A stretch of DNA of 5,754 bases from Bacteroidota bacterium (GTDB taxonomy: Bacteria; Bacteroidota; Bacteroidia; Chitinophagales; UBA2359), in assembly GCA_020627525.1 (NCBI GenBank), contig JAHDGP010000306.1, forward strand, positions 1-5,754. The letters are read 5' to 3'. Position numbers and translations under genes: made by a program. Below the pieces are notes generated by a model that saw only the letters and a program-made list of their open reading frames with translations, was not told the origin of the DNA and did no database searches. This document shows positions 1-5,754 of the stretch, in pieces. The number at the start of each line of letters is the position of its first letter. Position 1 is the first letter of the stretch.

Positions 1-51
1 CATAAAAACTCCGAAGGAGTGACATTATTATCCATCCTTGTTGGATTTATA
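1..51. repeat. Short palindromic element, possible interspersed repeat fragment
   Basis: Two small inverted repeats sit side by side: ACTCC-gaa-GGAGT at 8-20 (perfect 5-bp arms, 3-base loop) and ATCCA at 30-34 paired with TGGAT at 42-46. The first has no T-run after it, so it is a poor terminator. Read on the - strand from an ATG at 35-33 the element encodes MDNNVTPSEFL and stays open to the window edge. Short 'TPSEF'-like translations around a CTCCGAAGGAG palindrome are, from memory, a recurring interspersed repeat in Bacteroidota genomes. Family membership is inference; the left end is outside the window. Confidence 0.4.
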
Positions 52-119
52 GTAACAATAGAAATGAACAAACAATATTTATTCAAAACCTTTTTGCCTT
101 AACTTAACAACATTGATGC

Positions 120-149
120 TTGAATACAAGAATACAAGAATGTTATAAT
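120..149 (+). promoter_or_regulatory. Weak candidate promoter, sigma70-like
   Basis: TTGAAT (120-125) and TATAAT (144-149) are separated by 18 bases, which fits a general housekeeping promoter pattern. Such matches are expected by chance in DNA this AT-rich, and a second TATAAT lies at 158-163. If the organism is a member of the Bacteroidota, its main promoters would follow a TTTG ... TAnnTTTG pattern, and I found no clean copy of that in the leader. If real, it would give the pur transcript a leader of about 270 bases containing the repeat block. Confidence 0.2.
122..142. repeat. Tandem octamer GAATACAA x2 plus partial
   Basis: The octamer GAATACAA occurs at 122-129 and again at 130-137, followed by a partial third copy GAATG at 138-142. 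It is a small low-complexity repeat in the leader and overlaps the spacer of the promoter-like pair at 120-149. No function can be assigned; slippage is the simplest origin. Confidence 0.6.
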
Positions 150-249
150 CATAAATATATAATAAGATTTATTGAAAAACTGGAACCATTGAAATCAAAT
201 AATCAAAATATTAAATATTAATCACATCAAAACATTTAACATATTAAAC

Positions 250-430
250 ACATTGAAACATGAAGCACGAAAAACACAATAATATTATGATATTCTCGCA
301 TTCTATCATTCTCGCATTAATTACATTGAAGCATTAAGCACATTAAAACATGAAACATCACAAACACAAAAATAGTATTCTCGCATTCTATCATTCAAGC
401 ATTCTCGCATTAACAACATTAAAACATGAA
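250..430. repeat. Imperfect direct repeat block, 3rd copy includes purH start
   Basis: The 15-mer ACATTRAAACATGAA begins at 250, 340 and 416, the last containing the purH ATG at 426. Between them lies a second motif: TTCTCGCATT at 293, 309, 378 and 402. The two long units share an exact 21-base match (291-311 and 376-396, offset 85), with small insertions and deletions elsewhere, so the units are about 90 and 76 bases. Within each unit simpler 'cattgaag/cattaag' pieces recur, and degenerate forms such as the one near 223-237 extend upstream. It looks like slippage or duplication of low-complexity sequence; copies are too irregular and too few for CRISPR. Confidence 0.75.
260..337 (+). other. 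Leader mini-ORF 1 (25 codons), doubtful
   Basis: An ATG in the first repeat unit opens a 25-codon frame beginning MKHEKHNN and ending at TAA 335-337. It has no Shine-Dalgarno sequence, but neither has purH. Its first residues resemble those of the second leader frame (MKHHKHKN) because both arise from the repeated DNA. There is no homology-based reason to think it is a gene; it is recorded because it sits just ahead of purH in a possible 5' leader. Confidence 0.15.
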
Positions 431-436
431 AATTAA
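350..436 (+). other. Leader mini-ORF 2 (28 codons), overlaps purH start
   Basis: The second repeat unit opens a 28-codon frame beginning MKHHKHKN. It runs past the purH ATG in a different frame and stops at TAA 434-436, overlapping purH by 11 bases. If it were translated, ribosomes finishing it would release next to the purH start, allowing coupling. Several histidine codons (CAT/CAC) are present, but they follow directly from the CAT-rich repeat. Coding status is unproven and more likely accidental. Confidence 0.15.
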
Positions 437-2027
437 AAAAGCGCTGTTAAGTGTATCTGATAAAACAGGTATTATTGATTTAGCAAAATCTTTATTAAAT
501 ATTAATTGCGAAATTATTTCTACAGGAGGAACAAGAAAAAAACTGGAAGAAGCAGGGATTCCCGTAACCGAAATCAGTTCTGTAACAGGTAATCCAGAAG
601 CCTTTGGTGGAAGAATGAAAACCATTTCCTTTAACATAGAATCTGCTTTGCTTTTCGACAGAGAAAAAGACAAAGAGGAAGCTATAAAACTCAATATCGA
701 AGCCATTGATTTAGTTGTTTGTAATCTGTATCCATTTCAAAAAGTATTAGAGCAAAATGCAGGCTTTGATACACTCATTGAAAATATTGACATTGGAGGT
801 CCAACTATGGTGCGCTCTGCTGCTAAAAATTTTAAGTATGTAACGGTTATCACGAAGCCTGATGACTACCCTATTTTCATTGATGAAATTTCTAAAAATG
901 AAGGAGCGACAACTTTGGATTTTAGAAAAAGAATGATGTGTACCGCATTCAATCACACAGCCGATTATGATTCGCTGATAGCAGATACAATGAACAAAGA
1001 AGTAGGCAAGGATTCTATTAGAATACATTTCTCAAATGGAACCGCTTTGCGATATGGAGAAAACAGCCATCAACCGGCATTTTTATACCAACAAGAAAAT
1101 ACTTCAGCTTGCAAATTTGACCTTAACATTCTTCACGGAAAAGCTATTTCATTCAATAATGTATTAGACATAAACGCTGCAATAGAATGTGTTTCAAATT
1201 GTGATAAAGTTGCCTGTGCAGTTATCAAACATAATAATCCTTGTGGATATGCAGAAGGAACAAGTCAAAGAGAAGTTCTTGAACTAGCTTGGCAAGGAGA
1301 CCCTATTTCCGCTTTTGGTTCAATCATCGCTTTCAATACAAACCTGACACTTGAAACAGTTCAGTTTTTCGACTTAAAAAATGAAGATAAAAGCAAAAGA
1401 AAGTTTATCGAAGTCGTTATAGCTCCAAGTATTGAAAAAGATGCCTTAACCTATTTGCAGTCACATAAAAATTTACGAGTTATAGAATCAAACATTTCAA
1501 ATCTTGATAAATTTAAAGACATTCGTTATCTCAATGGTCAGTTATTGGTTCAAAACAAAGACAATCAGTTGTTTAATAAAATGGATTCTTTAACAGACAT
1601 TCAATTTGATTTGGCAAAAGATAAAGATCTGGTTAATTTTGGACTTAAGATTATAAAAAATATAAAATCCAATACTATCTGTATTGTTAGAAAAAAAGAA
1701 GACAACTTTCAATTGTTGGGAATGGGAGCGGGACAACCCAATAGACTTATTGCAACAAAACTCGCTATTGAAAAATCAAGAGAAAATCTTCGCAATGAAT
1801 ACAATGGTCAACAGTTTGAAAGTTATGTAAAAAAACAGTTTGCCAATTCAATACTTATATCTGATGCATTTTTTCCCTTTCCAGACAATGTTGAATTAGC
1901 AGATAAATTTGGTATAAAAAAAATCGTCCAACCAGGAGGATCTATAAAAGATAAAAAAGTTATTGAGGTTTGCAATGATTTAAATATTGCAATGTTATTC
2001 ACAGGATTAAGACACTTTAAACACTAA
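426..2027 (+). CDS. purH: Bifunctional AICAR transformylase / IMP cyclohydrolase
   Basis: Cytosolic enzyme for the last two steps of IMP synthesis: formyl transfer from 10-formyl-THF to AICAR, then ring closure of FAICAR. 533 aa, a normal family length. The N-terminal MGS-like cyclohydrolase domain (about 1-195) has ALLSVSDKTG (6-15), STGGT (32-36), NLYPF (100-104) and IDIGG (121-125). The residues matching the human catalytic set are present: Lys65, Tyr102, Asp122, Lys134. The transformylase domain (about 200-533) has RYGENSHQ (209-216), the Lys268-His269 pair in IKHNNPCG, SAFG (295-298), SDAFFPFPD (479-487), QPGGSI and the terminal TGLRHFKH. Odd point: the loop after Lys65 reads KTISF instead of the usual KTLHP. 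The ATG at 426 gives the expected MKIKKALLSVSD start; no Shine-Dalgarno, only an A-rich AAAAC before it. First gene of the operon; purCE follows 7 bases later. Confidence 0.97.
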   Translation: MKIKKALLSVSDKTGIIDLAKSLLNINCEIISTGGTRKKLEEAGIPVTEISSVTGNPEAFGGRMKTISFNIESALLFDREKDKEEAIKLNIEAIDLVVCNLYPFQKVLEQNAGFDTLIENIDIGGPTMVRSAAKNFKYVTVITKPDDYPIFIDEISKNEGATTLDFRKRMMCTAFNHTADYDSLIADTMNKEVGKDSIRIHFSNGTALRYGENSHQPAFLYQQENTSACKFDLNILHGKAISFNNVLDINAAIECVSNCDKVACAVIKHNNPCGYAEGTSQREVLELAWQGDPISAFGSIIAFNTNLTLETVQFFDLKNEDKSKRKFIEVVIAPSIEKDALTYLQSHKNLRVIESNISNLDKFKDIRYLNGQLLVQNKDNQLFNKMDSLTDIQFDLAKDKDLVNFGLKIIKNIKSNTICIVRKKEDNFQLLGMGAGQPNRLIATKLAIEKSRENLRNEYNGQQFESYVKKQFANSILISDAFFPFPDNVELADKFGIKKIVQPGGSIKDKKVIEVCNDLNIAMLFTGLRHFKH

Positions 2028-2034
2028 TTGAGAA

Positions 2035-3423
2035 ATGAATTGTTTAGATAAATTTTCAACACCACAGCTAGAATTTTTACACCGTGGTAAAGTTAGAGAC
2101 AGCTTACGTATAAATGCAAAAGAACGATTAATTGTTGTTACAGATCGAATATCCGCATTTAACAAAAACTCTAAAACACCTATTCCACATAAGGGAGCTA
2201 TTTTAAATGGTATTACGAACTTTTGGTTTGAGAAAACAAAACACATTATAGAAAATCATTTTATAAAACAAATTGATCCACACATTTCTTTGGTAAAAGA
2301 AGCCAATCCAATTAGGGTGGAAATGATTGTGCGTGCCTACTTAACAGGCTCAATGTGGAGAGGCTACAAAGCAGGACAAAGAGATTTTTGTGGTGTCGTT
2401 GTACCTGATGGTATGACGATGAATGAAAAGTTTCCTAAACCAATATTAACGCCAACAACCAAAGATAAAGACGACACGGAAATCACTGAAACTGAAATTA
2501 TCAAAAGAGGACTTGCCAGCAAATCAGTCTATCAGAAAATGAAAAAAACAGCTTTAGAACTTTTTCAGCTTGGCAGTGATTATCTTGAAGAAAAAGGGAT
2601 TATTTTAGTAGATACGAAATATGAGTTTGGATTAATTGGCAAAAAATTAATTTTAATTGATGAAATTCATACACCAGATAGCTCAAGGTTTTGGGACGCA
2701 AAGGACTATAAAAAAAATCCAAAAAAAGCAGATCAGATAAGTAAAGAGTTTGTAAGGCAATGGTTGATAAAAAATAAAAAGGGGGACCATTATCCAGACA
2801 CATTGCCAGAAAAAGTAGTTGCAGAAACAACAAAACGTTACCAAAAAATTTATGAGTTGATTACAGAACAAGAGTTTGTAGTTAGTGATGAAAACATAAA
2901 AAATAGAATAAAACGCAATATGATAAAGCACCAGTTAATAGACTTGGGTTTTATCGGATTCGTTATGGGATCTCAATCAGACTTGGATCACGCAAAAAAA
3001 ATAGCCAAGCATTTAGATCCTTACAAAGTAGGAGTTGATTTTAGAATAATGTCCGCTCATAAAAATGGAGAAAGAATAGCTGAATTGGCAGAAGTTTATA
3101 ATAATTCAATTGATCCAGTTGTAGTAATTGCTATCGCTGGTCGATCTAACGGTCTGGGTGGTGCTTTGGCGGCAAACCTATCTTGTCCCGTAATCAATTG
3201 CCCTCCGTCGAAAGATAAAACCGACTTAATGCTAAACATTAATTCTTCGCTTATAATGCCTTCAAAAACACCAGCATTGACGGTAATCGACCCTTCTAAT
3301 GCCGCTGAAGCTGCCGTAAGATGTCTAAATGTAACGGAGTTAATAGAACAGATCAATAACAACATTGTTGACGTTAAAAATAAATTAGCTGATGCAGATA
3401 AAAATGCCAGAAATTTTAAATAA
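2035..3423 (+). CDS. purCE: PurC-PurE fusion: SAICAR synthetase / class II-like AIR carboxylase
   Basis: 462 aa bifunctional enzyme predicted to turn AIR into CAIR (C-terminal half) and CAIR plus aspartate and ATP into SAICAR (N-terminal half). PurC domain about 1-280, ADE1 type: GKVRDSL (18-24), VVTDRISAF (34-42), PIRVEMIVRAYLTGS (92-106), TPTTKDKDD (139-147), LVDTKYEFG (191-199), DEIHTPDSSRFW (209-220). A charged linker (about 281-305) leads to the PurE domain (306-462): MGSQSD (311-316), SAHK (340-343), AIAGRSNGLGG (366-376), INCPPS (387-392), SSLIMPS (404-410). AGRSNGLG and CPP are class II marks, as in animal PAICS; class I has a GGAAHLPG-like motif there. Such enzymes use CO2 directly and do not need PurK; that this one does is inference. 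ADE1-type PurCs usually have Asp at position 43; here it is Asn. The reading frame is intact across the junction, with no stop between domains. The start lies 7 bases after the purH stop. Confidence 0.93.
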   Translation: MNCLDKFSTPQLEFLHRGKVRDSLRINAKERLIVVTDRISAFNKNSKTPIPHKGAILNGITNFWFEKTKHIIENHFIKQIDPHISLVKEANPIRVEMIVRAYLTGSMWRGYKAGQRDFCGVVVPDGMTMNEKFPKPILTPTTKDKDDTEITETEIIKRGLASKSVYQKMKKTALELFQLGSDYLEEKGIILVDTKYEFGLIGKKLILIDEIHTPDSSRFWDAKDYKKNPKKADQISKEFVRQWLIKNKKGDHYPDTLPEKVVAETTKRYQKIYELITEQEFVVSDENIKNRIKRNMIKHQLIDLGFIGFVMGSQSDLDHAKKIAKHLDPYKVGVDFRIMSAHKNGERIAELAEVYNNSIDPVVVIAIAGRSNGLGGALAANLSCPVINCPPSKDKTDLMLNINSSLIMPSKTPALTVIDPSNAAEAAVRCLNVTELIEQINNNIVDVKNKLADADKNARNFK

Positions 3424-3425
3424 TG
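3421..3425 (+). promoter_or_regulatory. TAATG stop-start overlap, purCE to purB
   Basis: The purCE stop TAA (3421-3423) shares its last base with the purB ATG (3423-3425). There is no Shine-Dalgarno sequence upstream (the preceding bases are A/T only), so purB translation most likely depends on reinitiation by ribosomes finishing purCE. Confidence 0.7.
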
Positions 3426-4784
3426 ACTATAAATCACATATCCCCCCTAGACGGCAGATACGCTAATAAACTATCTGATGTTGCAAAGGTTTTTTCTGAA
3501 AAAGCTTTAATGAAATATCGTTGCATTGTTGAATTAAAATATGTCTTAGCACTCGACAAAACTAAATTGTTTAAACCTTTGTCAAGCGAAGAAATAGATT
3601 CCATAAATGCAACAATTGCTGGATTTACAGACCAAGACTATATTCGCATCAAAGAAATAGAAAAAACAACAAGGCACGATGTAAAAGCTTGCGAGATTTT
3701 TCTTAGAGAACGAACGAAAATTAGCAATGTAAACATGATACATTTTGGTTTGACTTCTGAAGATGTCAACAACCTTGCTTACACTTTGATGTTGGAAGAA
3801 TATTTAACAACCATTCAAAAGCCACAAATTGTCATTCTATTGGTAAAGCTTTCTCAGCTCACCGAAAAATGGAAAACAATCCCATTTCCTTGTAGAACAC
3901 ACGGTCAAAAAGCATCGCCTTCAACTGCTGGAAAAGAAATCGCCGTTTACATCAATCGAATCATAGACGTATTCCGTAGATTAAAGGCAGTAAAATTCAA
4001 AGGAAAACTAAATGGAGCCGTTGGCAATTTTTCAGCAATGCTCTCTGCTTTTCCCGATTTTGATTGGTTGACATTTTCCGAAAAATTTCTAAACGAATTG
4101 GGTTTAGAAATGAATTTGGCAACGACTCAAATTGAGGATCACGATACTTGGGCATATTACTTTAACTTAACAAAACAGCTAAACAACATCATCATTGATC
4201 TAAACACAGACTGTTGGTTGTATATTTCGCAAAACTTGTTTAATGAAAAAGTTGTTGCAGGTGAGGTGGGTTCTTCAACTATGCCGCATAAAGTAAATCC
4301 GATCAATTTTGAAAACAGCGAGGGCAATTTAATGCTTGCAAATTCACTGCTCAATTTTATTGGAGACAAACTGTGTCGCTCAAGAATGCAAAGAGACTTA
4401 TCCGACAGTACAGTTCAAAGAAATATTGGCGTTGGTTTATCACATTCTTATCTCGGAATTTCAGAAACCTTAAGAGGTCTAAATAAATTACAAATAAATG
4501 AAACGCTTTGTATTTCAGAATTGAACAATAGTCCAGAGTTATTAGCAGAGCCAATTCAAACTATTCTAAAGGCTGTTGACATTGATGATCCGTACACACT
4601 TTTAAAGCAAGCAACTAGAGGCGAAATTCCAACGAGAGAGAAATTAATGGACCTCGTTAAAGGATTAGAAATTGATGAAGCGGTCAAAGAAAAAGTTTAT
4701 GCACTAAAGGTTACTGAATATATCGGCGATGCTGAGCGAATTTGTGACATGATATTAACTAAAGCACAAAAGGTAATTGAATGA
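3423..4784 (+). CDS. purB: Adenylosuccinate lyase (E. coli PurB type)
   Basis: Cleaves fumarate from SAICAR to give AICAR (IMP pathway) and from adenylosuccinate to give AMP. 453 aa, close to E. coli PurB (456 aa), and colinear with it over the whole length. It belongs to the aspartase/fumarase superfamily, active as a homotetramer in that family. Motifs: SPLDGRY (7-13), TTRHDVKA (82-89), TSEDVNNL (111-118), CRTHGQ with the general-acid His160, KLNGAVGNF (195-203), TTQIEDHD (234-241), the signature GSSTMPHKVNPINFEN (283-298) with the Ser284/Ser285 loop, RDLSDSTVQRN (324-334) and LLAEPIQT (373-380). One change from the E. coli form: Lys163 replaces Pro in THGQP. The start is fixed by the overlap with the purCE stop and by the ISPLDGRY N-terminus. 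It acts directly after PurCE and supplies AICAR to PurH. Confidence 0.97.
   Translation: MTINHISPLDGRYANKLSDVAKVFSEKALMKYRCIVELKYVLALDKTKLFKPLSSEEIDSINATIAGFTDQDYIRIKEIEKTTRHDVKACEIFLRERTKISNVNMIHFGLTSEDVNNLAYTLMLEEYLTTIQKPQIVILLVKLSQLTEKWKTIPFPCRTHGQKASPSTAGKEIAVYINRIIDVFRRLKAVKFKGKLNGAVGNFSAMLSAFPDFDWLTFSEKFLNELGLEMNLATTQIEDHDTWAYYFNLTKQLNNIIIDLNTDCWLYISQNLFNEKVVAGEVGSSTMPHKVNPINFENSEGNLMLANSLLNFIGDKLCRSRMQRDLSDSTVQRNIGVGLSHSYLGISETLRGLNKLQINETLCISELNNSPELLAEPIQTILKAVDIDDPYTLLKQATRGEIPTREKLMDLVKGLEIDEAVKEKVYALKVTEYIGDAERICDMILTKAQKVIE
4768..4784 (+). promoter_or_regulatory. purD start: AAAAGG and ATGA overlap with purB stop
   Basis: The purD ATG (4781-4783) overlaps the purB TGA (4782-4784) by 4 bases in the common ATGA arrangement. 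A short purine run, AAAAGG at 4768-4773, lies 7 bases before the ATG and is the only plausible ribosome-binding sequence I see at a gene start in this operon. Coupled translation from purB is likely. Confidence 0.55.
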
Positions 4785-5754
4785 AAATTGTCGTTATAGG
4801 TTCGGGAGGGCGAGAACATGCCATCGCTGATAAATTAGCTCAATCTATTGGTTGGGATAATGTTTTCACCTTACCAGGAAATGCAGGAATTCCAAATTCA
4901 CATAATATTGCTATTAATGATTTTGCTGCAATTGAAAATTTCTGTGTAGAAAAAAATATTGATCTAATATTTGTCGGTCCTGAAGTTCCATTGACAAACG
5001 GCATTGTAAATTTCTTTGAAAATAGTCCAATAAAAGTTTTTGGTCCAGACAAACATGCCGCTCAATTGGAAGGATCTAAAATTTGGGCAAAAAATTTCAT
5101 GAACAAATATGGTATCAAAACTGCTTCTTCAAAATCGTTCAACAATCCATCTGAGGCACAAGATTTTATTAAGCAAAAAGATGGAAATTTTGTAATAAAA
5201 TATGACGGTCTAGCAGGCGGAAAAGGGGTTTTTGTTTGTAGTTCTATTCAAGAAGCTCAGGAAGCCTTGCAAGAGCTTGAACAGATGTTTGGAAAGCACT
5301 TTCCTTTTCTAATTGAGGATAAAATTGAAGGAAGTGAAATATCCATCATCGGTATAACAGATGGTAAAAATATTCAACTATTACTGCCATCACAAGATCA
5401 CAAACAACTATTAGACAAAGATTTAGGACCCAATACTGGAGGAATGGGTGCATATTGTCCTGTTCCTTTTTGTGATGATAAATTGATTCAAAAAATTAAA
5501 GAAAAGATTGTAATACCAACAATTAAAGGTTTTCAAAAAGAACCGTTAAATTACAAAGGTATTGTCTACTTTGGATTAATGATTGATAAGGAAGAGCCTT
5601 ATGTTTTAGAGTACAATGTTCGTTTAGGAGACCCAGAGACGGAGGTCATTCTTCCAGCTCTAAAAACAGATTTAGTTGAACTAATTTCGGCTTGTTTTGA
5701 TGGAACGCTCAGCTCAATTAACATGAACTTCAATGAAGGATTTTTCGTTGATGT
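4781..5754 (+). CDS. purD: Phosphoribosylamine-glycine ligase (GAR synthetase), 3'-truncated by window
   Basis: Catalyses step 2 of purine synthesis: phosphoribosylamine + glycine + ATP to GAR. 324 complete codons and two further bases are present with no stop; the family is usually around 420-430 aa, so about 100 residues (the rest of the C-terminal domain) lie outside the window. N-terminal domain: GSGGREHA (7-14), PGNAG (32-36), GPEVPLTNG (66-74). ATP-grasp region: GSKIWAKNFM (98-107), IKYDGLAGGKGV (139-150), LLPSQDHKQL (201-210), GPNTGGMGAY (216-225). The signature LEYNVRLGDPETE (276-288) contains Glu277 and Asn279, which match the metal ligands of the family. The start gives the canonical MKIVVIGSGGREHA. 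No frameshift or missing core motif is visible in the part present. Confidence 0.96.
   Translation, partial: MKIVVIGSGGREHAIADKLAQSIGWDNVFTLPGNAGIPNSHNIAINDFAAIENFCVEKNIDLIFVGPEVPLTNGIVNFFENSPIKVFGPDKHAAQLEGSKIWAKNFMNKYGIKTASSKSFNNPSEAQDFIKQKDGNFVIKYDGLAGGKGVFVCSSIQEAQEALQELEQMFGKHFPFLIEDKIEGSEISIIGITDGKNIQLLLPSQDHKQLLDKDLGPNTGGMGAYCPVPFCDDKLIQKIKEKIVIPTIKGFQKEPLNYKGIVYFGLMIDKEEPYVLEYNVRLGDPETEVILPALKTDLVELISACFDGTLSSINMNFNEGFFVD

Larger units (their letters stand above)
1..425. other. AT-rich non-coding leader upstream of purH
   Basis: No gene is supported here. The stretch is much richer in A and T than the genes that follow and carries stops in every frame. Three zones can be seen: a palindrome-bearing start (1-60), a plain AT-rich middle (60-250) with a short tandem octamer and a weak promoter-like pair, and an imperfect repeat block (250-430) running into the purH start codon. 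Frame 1 stays open from the left edge to a TAA at 100-102, but without a recognisable domain. I see no riboswitch fold, rRNA, tRNA or rho-independent terminator. The promoter of the pur operon must lie here if the operon starts with purH. Confidence 0.8.

Noticed and set aside
8..20. Rho-independent terminator
   Set aside because: The stem is only 5 bp and is not followed by a T-run on either strand.
1..102. Frame open from the left edge to TAA at 100-102 (33 codons), a possible 3' end of an upstream gene
   Set aside because: The translation (beginning HKNSEGVTLLSILVGF) matches no domain I know and overlaps the palindromic element. A short open frame at a window edge is weak evidence.
60..425. 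Purine riboswitch or PurR operator in the leader
   Set aside because: I find no conserved purine-aptamer core or PurR-type palindrome; the sequence is dominated by A/T repeats.
250..430. CRISPR-like array
   Set aside because: Units differ in length and sequence, there are no uniform spacers, and the block is made of low-complexity words that continue into the purH start.
747..1028. Open frames on the - strand within purH, purCE and purB (such as 747-1028, 2600-2931, 3096-3437 and 4157-4554)
   Set aside because: They lie opposite strongly supported + strand genes, have no recognisable domains, and fit the chance expectation for the complement of coding DNA.
2007..2246. Open frame on the - strand spanning the purH/purCE junction
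   Set aside because: It overlaps the conserved C-terminus of PurH and the N-terminus of PurC and shows no family motif.
2870..2960. Frameshift or assembly join between purC and purE
   Set aside because: The frame is continuous through a plausible charged linker and both domains are complete, so a genuine fusion is the simpler reading.

Overview
This window holds a compact purine-biosynthesis operon on the + strand of an AT-rich bacterial genome: purH, a purC-purE fusion, purB and the first three quarters of purD. About 425 bases of very AT-rich, repeat-laden leader come before it. The genes are packed almost without gaps: 7 bases between purH and purCE, a 1-base TAATG overlap into purB, and a 4-base ATGA overlap into purD. 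No coding region is supported on the - strand.

The organism is most likely a member of the Bacteroidota or a related AT-rich group; this is inference. The hints are the low GC content, the lack of Shine-Dalgarno sequences before most starts (purH and purB have only A-rich stretches), the E. coli-type PurB, and leader DNA built from 'cattgaaacat'-like low-complexity units. A small palindrome at the left edge, whose reverse reads NVTPSEF in translation, also resembles interspersed repeats I associate from memory with Bacteroidota genomes. Genus or species cannot be given.

Layout: 1-105 is a short palindromic repeat-like stretch with a 33-codon open tail that is probably not a gene. 105-250 is AT-rich spacer with one weak promoter-like pair. 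250-430 is an imperfect repeat of about 75-90 bases, and the start of its third copy supplies the purH start codon. 426-2027 is purH (last two steps to IMP). 2035-3423 is purCE (AIR to CAIR to SAICAR). 3423-4784 is purB (SAICAR to AICAR, and adenylosuccinate to AMP). 4781 to the right edge is purD (phosphoribosylamine to GAR), cut off by the window.

Together the genes cover step 2 and steps 6-10 of de novo IMP synthesis plus the last step to AMP. purF, purN/T, purL, purM and purK are not in the window. The most interesting point is the PurE half of the fusion. Its AGRSNGLG and NCPPS motifs match the class II AIR carboxylases of animals (PAICS) and a few bacteria, not the usual class I mutase that needs PurK. 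It is fused behind a PurC domain, in the same domain order as animal PAICS, but the PurC domain is of the yeast ADE1/bacterial kind. PurH also departs from the family norm in its cyclohydrolase active-site loop (KTISF in place of the common KTLHP).
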